64,000 nt of DNA from Streptomyces asoensis (GTDB lineage Bacteria > Actinomycetota > Actinomycetes > Streptomycetales > Streptomycetaceae): NCBI RefSeq assembly GCF_013085465.1, contig NZ_CP049838.1:3658001-3722000 (forward strand), written 5' to 3'. The translations under genes and the position numbers were made by a program. The stretch's first letter is position 1. Each line of letters starts with the position of its first letter. Under the pieces are notes generated by a model. That model saw only the letters and a program-made list of their open reading frames with translations. It was not told the DNA's origin and searched no databases. This document shows positions 58,571 through 64,000 of this stretch, piece after piece.

Positions 58571-59113
58571 TCACACCACCTCGTCTTCGTGCAGGCGGGC
58601 GCGCAGGGCCCGGACCGCCGTGTGCAGGCGGCTCTTGACCGTGCCCTCCGGGACGCCCAGTTCCTGGGCGATCGAGCGCACCGGCAGGTCGGCGTAGAAA
58701 CGCAGGACGAGCACCTGGCGCTGGGCGTCGGGCAGGTCGTCCAGGCCCTGCGCGACGGCGAGCGAGAGCACGCTGGTGTCCTCGCCTGACGGGTGCTCGT
58801 GCTGGCGCAGCGAGGCCAGCCGCTCCCCCAGCCGCTCCTGACGGCGCTTGGCGCGGTGCCAGTCCATGGCGAGGTTGGAGGCGACGACCGCCGCCCACGC
58901 GGAGACGTCGCGCGGCGTCTCGTACCCCTTCGCCGCGCGCTCCAGGAGCCGCAGGCGGACCTGCTGTACCCCGTCCGGCAGGTCCGCCTGCGGCACCCCG
59001 CCCAGCGCGAGCACCGCCCGCACCCGGCGTTCCTGCGCCGCGTCCAGCGGATCGTCGCCCTGTCCGGCCCCGTCCCCCTGGGCGCGCCGGGCCTTTCTGC
59101 GCAGCACAGCCAC
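58571..59113 (-). CDS. ECF-family RNA polymerase sigma factor
   Basis: A 180-residue sigma factor with region 2 (LPDGVQQVRLRLLERAAKGYETPRDVSAWAAVVASNLAMDWHRAKRR split here by its motifs DGVQQVRLRLLE and SNLAMDWHR) and region 4 (LPDAQRQVLVLRFYADLPVRSIAQELGVPEGTVKSRLHTAVRAL, in which the helix-turn-helix is IAQELGVPEGTVKSRL). It resembles SigE/SigK-type ECF factors with an extracytoplasmic co-regulator. The next gene starts one base after its stop, so they are translationally coupled. Its own target promoters are not visible from the window. Confidence 0.92.
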   Translation of the reverse strand: MAVLRRKARRAQGDGAGQGDDPLDAAQERRVRAVLALGGVPQADLPDGVQQVRLRLLERAAKGYETPRDVSAWAAVVASNLAMDWHRAKRRQERLGERLASLRQHEHPSGEDTSVLSLAVAQGLDDLPDAQRQVLVLRFYADLPVRSIAQELGVPEGTVKSRLHTAVRALRARLHEDEVV

Positions 59114-59297
59114 CCCTCCCTACCGCGTTTCCTCTACGACGCCGTGGCGCGCGAAAACGTTCGGCCCCACCGTGGGGAATCCTCGGGAGGCGTACGTCAC
59201 ACCGGCGGGCGTCCCAGTCCTCGGGCATGGTGGGCAAAGAATTGGACAGGTGGGCCGGGGTCGGCCGCATGATGGAAAAGTCCGTAAAGAGCCGTGA

Positions 59298-60332
<1,035 letters not shown>

Positions 60333-60354
60333 CGCCCGGGGTTCCCGAGCGGCG

Positions 60355-60389
60355 GTGAGGGGCGGGTGCGGCACGCACCCGCCCCTCAC
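60355..60389. terminator. Bidirectional terminator between asd and the DUF1203 gene
   Basis: GTGAGGGGCGGGTGCG and CGCACCCGCCCCTCAC pair perfectly over 16 bp around GCA, serving both convergent genes. Confidence 0.93.
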
Positions 60390-60413
60390 CCATGTCCGGG
60401 CCGGGCCTCGCGG

Positions 60414-60950
60414 TCAGCTCCGGCGCACCTCGTACAGGAAACAGCCGTACTCGACGGCCCTGACGTGGACGAGAGCGACCTCGGGGTCGCTGAACGCCTC
60501 GGCGAAGGCCGCGTCGAACCCGTCGGCTTCCTCGACGAGCCGGCCGCCCAGGATGCGCCCGGCGGCGGAGTAGCGGCGCACGGTGCGACGGGCGCCGCTG
60601 AACGGCAGGCCTCCCCCGGCCGGGCCCCGGCACGCGCGCGCGTGGATGAACACCGGGCCCTGCTCGTCGTACGCGCCGGGGTCGGCGCCGGTCGCGGCCG
60701 CCCAGCGGCGCAGCGGGGCGTAGGAGACCAGCGCGATCAGCTCGCCGGGCTCGCTGTGGCGCAGACAGCAGCGCAGCGGGGCGCCGCCCTCCTCGTCGGT
60801 CAGGGGGACGGCCGGGCGACCCGCGTCGTCGGTGGAGCGCAGCTCGTCGAGGGCGTCCGGCGGGATGGGCCGCACGGTGCGGGGGGCCGGGTCGGTTGCC
60901 GGGTCGGTGGCCGGGTGCGTGCCGGTGTGGGTGTCTGCCTGGGTCGTCAT
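60414..60950 (-). CDS. DUF1203 domain protein
   Basis: A 178-residue protein of the DUF1203 family with VRPIPPDALDELRSTDDAGRP, then PLRCCLRHSEPGELIALVSY, EQGPVFIHARACRGPAG and AGRILGGRLVEE, which I recall as family hallmarks. A Thr/His/Pro-rich N-terminus (TQADTHTGTHPATDPATDP) is coded by short repeats. The function is unknown. Start: ATG 60950. It is convergent with asd and divergent from the second pepN. Confidence 0.88.
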   Translation of the reverse strand: MTTQADTHTGTHPATDPATDPAPRTVRPIPPDALDELRSTDDAGRPAVPLTDEEGGAPLRCCLRHSEPGELIALVSYAPLRRWAAATGADPGAYDEQGPVFIHARACRGPAGGGLPFSGARRTVRRYSAAGRILGGRLVEEADGFDAAFAEAFSDPEVALVHVRAVEYGCFLYEVRRS

Positions 60951-61121
60951 GTCTCGAGCCTCCCGCTCACCGCCCGGCCTCACCGGCGGAATCCGGACGT
61001 CGCGCTCCGGCCGCCGCGACGGGCAGCGGGGCGGTCCGCCGCCTGCCCGGAAGGTCGTCGCCTCGGGCAGGTGTCCCGTGGAAGGATGGCGCAACCGACA
61101 CATATCCGAGGAGATGACCGC

Positions 61122-63689
61122 GTGCCTGGCACAAACCTGACTCGCGAAGAGGCGCAGCAGCGGGCGAAGCTGCTCACCGTTGACTCGTACGAGATCGATC
61201 TCGACCTGTCCGGCGCGCAGGAGGGAGGGACCTACCGGTCCGTCACGACGGTGCGCTTCGAGGTCGCGGAGAGGGACGCGGAGTCCTTCATCGACCTGGT
61301 GGCCCCGACCGTCCACGAGGTCACGCTGAACGGGGACACGCTCGACGCGGCGGGGCTCTTCAAGGACTCCAGGATCGCGCTGCCGGGGCTGCTGGAGGGC
61401 CGTAACGTCCTGCGCGTCGTCGCGGACTGCGCATACACCAACACCGGTGAGGGTCTGCACCGGTTCGTCGACCCGGTCGACGAACAGGCCTACCTGTACA
61501 CGCAGTTCGAGGTGCCGGACGCCCGCCGTGTCTTCGCGTCCTTCGAGCAGCCGGACCTCAAGGCCACCTTCCGGTTCACCGTGAAGGCGCCGACCGGCTG
61601 GACCGTCATCTCCAACTCCCCGACGCCCGAGCCCAAGGACGACGTCTGGGCCTTCGAGCCGACCCCGCGGATCTCCAGCTACATCACCGCGCTCATCGTC
61701 GGGCCGTACCACAGCGTCCACAGCGTGTACGAGAAGGACGGGCAGTCGGTGCCCCTCGGCATCTACTGCCGGCCCTCCCTCGCCGAGTACCTCGACTCGG
61801 ACGCGATCTTCGAGGTCACGCGGCAGGGCTTCGACTGGTTCCAGGAGAAGTTCGACTACGCGTACCCGTTCAAGAAGTACGACCAGCTGTTCGTGCCGGA
61901 GTTCAACGCGGGCGCGATGGAGAACGCGGGCGCGGTCACCATCCGGGACCAGTACGTGTTCCGGTCGAAGGTGACCGACGCGGCGTACGAGCTGCGCGCG
62001 GAGACGATTCTGCACGAGCTGGCCCACATGTGGTTCGGCGACCTGGTCACCATGGAGTGGTGGAACGACCTGTGGCTGAACGAGTCGTTCGCCACGTACA
62101 CCTCCATCGCCTGCCAGGCGTACTACCCGGGGTCGCGCTGGCCGCACTCGTGGACCACGTTCGCCAACTCCATGAAGACCTGGGCGTACCGGCAGGACCA
62201 ACTGCCGTCCACCCACCCGATCATGGCCGAGATCCGCGACCTGGACGACGTCCTCGTCAACTTCGACGGCATCACCTACGCCAAGGGTGCGTCCGTCCTG
62301 AAGCAGCTCGTGGCGTACGTCGGCATGGACGAGTTCTTCGCGGGCGTGCAGGCCTACTTCAAGCGGCACGCGTTCGGCAACACGCGCCTGTCCGACCTGC
62401 TCGGCGCGCTGGAGGAGACCTCCGGCCGTGACCTCGGCACCTGGTCGCAGAAGTGGCTCCAGACCGCCGGCATCAACATCCTGCGCCCCGAGATCGAGAC
62501 GGACGCGGCCGGTGTCATCACGTCCTTCGCGATCCGCCAGGAGGCCCCCGCGCTCCCGGCCGGCGCCAAGGGCGAGCCGACCCTGCGCCCGCACCGCATC
62601 GCCGTCGGTCTGTACGAACTCGACGACGACAGCGGCAAGCTGGTGCGTGACGAGCGCGTGGAGCTGGACATCGACGGCGCGCTGACGGCCGTGCCGCAGC
62701 TGGTCGGCAAGCGCCGTCCGGACGTCGTCCTGCTCAACGACGACGACCTGTCGTACGCCAAGGTCCGCCTCGACGAGCAGTCGCTCGCCTTCGTCACCGA
62801 GCACCTCGGCGACTTCGAGTCGTCCCTGCCGCGCGCCCTGTGCTGGGCGTCCGCCTGGGACATGACCCGGGACGGCGAACTGCCCACCCGCGACTACCTG
62901 TCCCTGGTGCTGTCCGGCATCGGCAAGGAGTCCGACATCGGGGTGGTGCAGTCGCTGCACCGCCAGGTCAAGCTCGCCCTCGACCTGTACGCCGCCCCGG
63001 CCACCCGCGAGGCCCTGCTGACCCGCTGGACGGACGCCACGCTGGCGCATCTGCGGTCCTCGGCGGCGGGCAGCGACCACCAGCTGGCGTGGGCGCGCGC
63101 GTTCGCGGCCACCGCCCGTACGCCGGAGCAGATCGACCTCCTGGAGTCGCTGCTCGACGGAGGCCAGACCATCGAGGGCCTGGCCGTCGACACCGAGCTG
63201 CGCTGGGCGTTCGTGCAGCGGCTGGTGGCCGTGGGGACCTTCGACGAGGCGGACATCGCCGCCGAGTACGAGCGGGACAAGACGGCCGCCGGTGAGCGGC
63301 ACGCGGCGACCGCACGGGCCGCCCGGCCGACCCCGGAGGCCAAGGCGGAGGCGTGGGCGTCGGTCGTGGACTCCGACGAACTGCCGAACGCCGTGCAGGA
63401 GGCGGTCATCGGCGGCTTCGTCCAGACCGACCAGCGTGAGCTGCTCGCGCCGTACACGGACCGGTACTTCGAGGTCGTCAAGGGCATCTGGGACTCCCGT
63501 TCGTACGAGATCGCCCAGCAGATCGTGGTCGGCCTCTACCCGGGGGTCCAGGTCTCCCGGGAGACCCTGGACAAGACGGACGCCTGGCTGGCTTCGGCCG
63601 AGCCGAACGCGGCCCTGCGCCGCCTCGTCTCCGAGTCCCGCTCGGGCGTGGAGCGCGCGCTGAAGGCCCAGGCGGCCGACGCGCAGTAG
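61122..63689 (+). CDS. pepN: Aminopeptidase N (second copy)
   Basis: An 855-residue M1-family zinc aminopeptidase, clearly paralogous to the gene at 44722: PGTNLTREEAQQRAKLL versus PGENLSRDEARERAALL at the N-terminus, and the same domain order. The GAMEN motif is NAGAMENAGAVT. The zinc site is HELAHMWFGD (His298, Glu299, His302) with Glu321 in LWLNESFATY. The C-terminal domain has ERAP1-type helices. Start: GTG 61122 with GAGGAG 12 bases upstream. The long open frame upstream (to 60366) is not coding. It stands alone with its own terminator. Confidence 0.95.
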   Translation: MPGTNLTREEAQQRAKLLTVDSYEIDLDLSGAQEGGTYRSVTTVRFEVAERDAESFIDLVAPTVHEVTLNGDTLDAAGLFKDSRIALPGLLEGRNVLRVVADCAYTNTGEGLHRFVDPVDEQAYLYTQFEVPDARRVFASFEQPDLKATFRFTVKAPTGWTVISNSPTPEPKDDVWAFEPTPRISSYITALIVGPYHSVHSVYEKDGQSVPLGIYCRPSLAEYLDSDAIFEVTRQGFDWFQEKFDYAYPFKKYDQLFVPEFNAGAMENAGAVTIRDQYVFRSKVTDAAYELRAETILHELAHMWFGDLVTMEWWNDLWLNESFATYTSIACQAYYPGSRWPHSWTTFANSMKTWAYRQDQLPSTHPIMAEIRDLDDVLVNFDGITYAKGASVLKQLVAYVGMDEFFAGVQAYFKRHAFGNTRLSDLLGALEETSGRDLGTWSQKWLQTAGINILRPEIETDAAGVITSFAIRQEAPALPAGAKGEPTLRPHRIAVGLYELDDDSGKLVRDERVELDIDGALTAVPQLVGKRRPDVVLLNDDDLSYAKVRLDEQSLAFVTEHLGDFESSLPRALCWASAWDMTRDGELPTRDYLSLVLSGIGKESDIGVVQSLHRQVKLALDLYAAPATREALLTRWTDATLAHLRSSAAGSDHQLAWARAFAATARTPEQIDLLESLLDGGQTIEGLAVDTELRWAFVQRLVAVGTFDEADIAAEYERDKTAAGERHAATARAARPTPEAKAEAWASVVDSDELPNAVQEAVIGGFVQTDQRELLAPYTDRYFEVVKGIWDSRSYEIAQQIVVGLYPGVQVSRETLDKTDAWLASAEPNAALRRLVSESRSGVERALKAQAADAQ

Positions 63690-63706
63690 TCCTGGCAGCA
63701 TTGCGC

Positions 63707-63745
63707 GGCAGAGGGCGCCCGATATGACATCGGGCGCCCTCTGCC
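63707..63745. terminator. Terminator after the second pepN
   Basis: GGCAGAGGGCGCCCGAT and ATCGGGCGCCCTCTGCC form a perfect 17-pair stem around ATGAC. It also lies just beyond the EamA gene on the other strand. Confidence 0.93.
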
Positions 63746-63765
63746 GTGCGCGGGCCGCGTCGCGC

Positions 63766-64000
63766 TCACCGCCGGAGCGCCGGACCTGTCACGTCCGGCC
63801 GGTCCCGGTCTCCGCGGGCCTTCCTCCCAGTGGGCCCGAACGTGCGTACGGCCGTCCCGCCGGCCCTCAGCTGGCCCGCCACCGTCGCGCCGAACGCCAG
63901 CGCCATGCCCGTCAGCTGGAGCGGCGTCAGCGCCTGGCCGAGGGCGGCCCAGCCGACGACGGCCGCGGTCAGCGGGGAGAGCGGACCCAGGAAGGTGACC
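63766..64000 (-). CDS. EamA/DMT-family transporter, C-terminal part (runs off the right edge)
   Basis: The last 77 codons of a gene entering from the right edge. VTFLGPLSPLTAAVVGWAAL is the typical second-to-last helix of drug/metabolite exporters (EamA), followed by GQALTPLQLTGMALAFGATVAGQ (last helix) and a basic tail. It ends at TGA (63768-63766), 21 bp from the terminator. The start and the substrate are not visible. Confidence 0.85.
   Translation of the reverse strand, partial: VTFLGPLSPLTAAVVGWAALGQALTPLQLTGMALAFGATVAGQLRAGGTAVRTFGPTGRKARGDRDRPDVTGPALRR

Noticed and set aside
60414..63701. 1,095-codon minus-strand frame spanning the second pepN and the DUF1203 gene
   Set aside because: Only its last 178 codons (from ATG 60950) are a real gene. 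The rest is the antisense of pepN fused by the lack of stops.

Overview
The window is chromosomal DNA from a high-GC actinomycete, almost certainly a Streptomyces. The evidence is a third-position G/C bias in every gene, frequent GTG starts, AAGGAG-type ribosome binding sites, TAGNNT-type -10 boxes, and a gene order I recognise from the central conserved core of Streptomyces chromosomes (rodA-mrdA-mreDCB, ndk, folC-valS, clpX-clpP2-clpP1-tig, rpiB, sodF, pepN, asd). I see no rRNA, CRISPR array, prophage, insertion sequence or biosynthetic gene cluster. There are two tRNA genes.

Layout. 1-5.3 kb (minus strand): sporulation and cell-wall cluster, with the start of rodA, then mrdA (PBP2), mreD, mreC and mreB. 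5.4-10.6 kb (minus): ndk, a DUF4233 membrane protein, folC and valS. 10.7-11.7 kb (plus): a proline-rich membrane-anchored protein. 11.8-16.8 kb (minus): protein quality control, with clpX, clpP2, clpP1 and tig. clpP1 has a ClgR-like operator, and an unusual repetitive spacer lies between clpP1 and clpP2. 17.1-17.4 kb: tRNA-Pro(TGG) and tRNA-Gly(TCC). 17.5-28.6 kb: mixed housekeeping and signalling genes: small membrane protein, membrane acyltransferase, HD hydrolase, SpoIIE-type phosphatase, Eis-like GNAT, Nei-type glycosylase, rpiB, amino-acid permease, PASTA-less Ser/Thr kinase, and a secreted wall-anchored-like protein. 28.7-36.2 kb: bioY, a ROK regulator and a five-gene sulfonate-sulfur operon (binding protein, permease, ATPase, flavin monooxygenase, TauD-like dioxygenase).

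36.3-43.1 kb (plus): a second amino-acid permease, nickel-regulated sodF with a Nur box, a zinc-ribbon protein, an MMPL exporter and a two-component system. 43.1-53.4 kb: a DUF574-type methyltransferase, a mycothiol-nitroreductase-like DsbA protein, pepN, an AbiEi/DUF559-like protein, MerR with a divergent membrane protein, a glycosyltransferase remnant, a Tat-exported metallophosphoesterase, a Nudix hydrolase and a PNPOx-like protein. 53.5-64 kb: a CGNR regulator, a large secreted subtilase with a strongly structured leader, an ECF sigma/anti-sigma-like pair, asd, a DUF1203 protein, a second pepN, and the 3' end of an EamA transporter.

The most interesting non-coding signals are at three places. 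First, two tiny leader ORFs precede the ROK gene and the sulfonate operon. One is an eight-residue peptide with three cysteines, followed at once by a hairpin, which suggests cysteine-responsive attenuation. Second, a pseudoknot-capable leader RNA lies directly before the subtilase start. Third, about 300 bp of degenerate short repeats separate clpP1 from clpP2.
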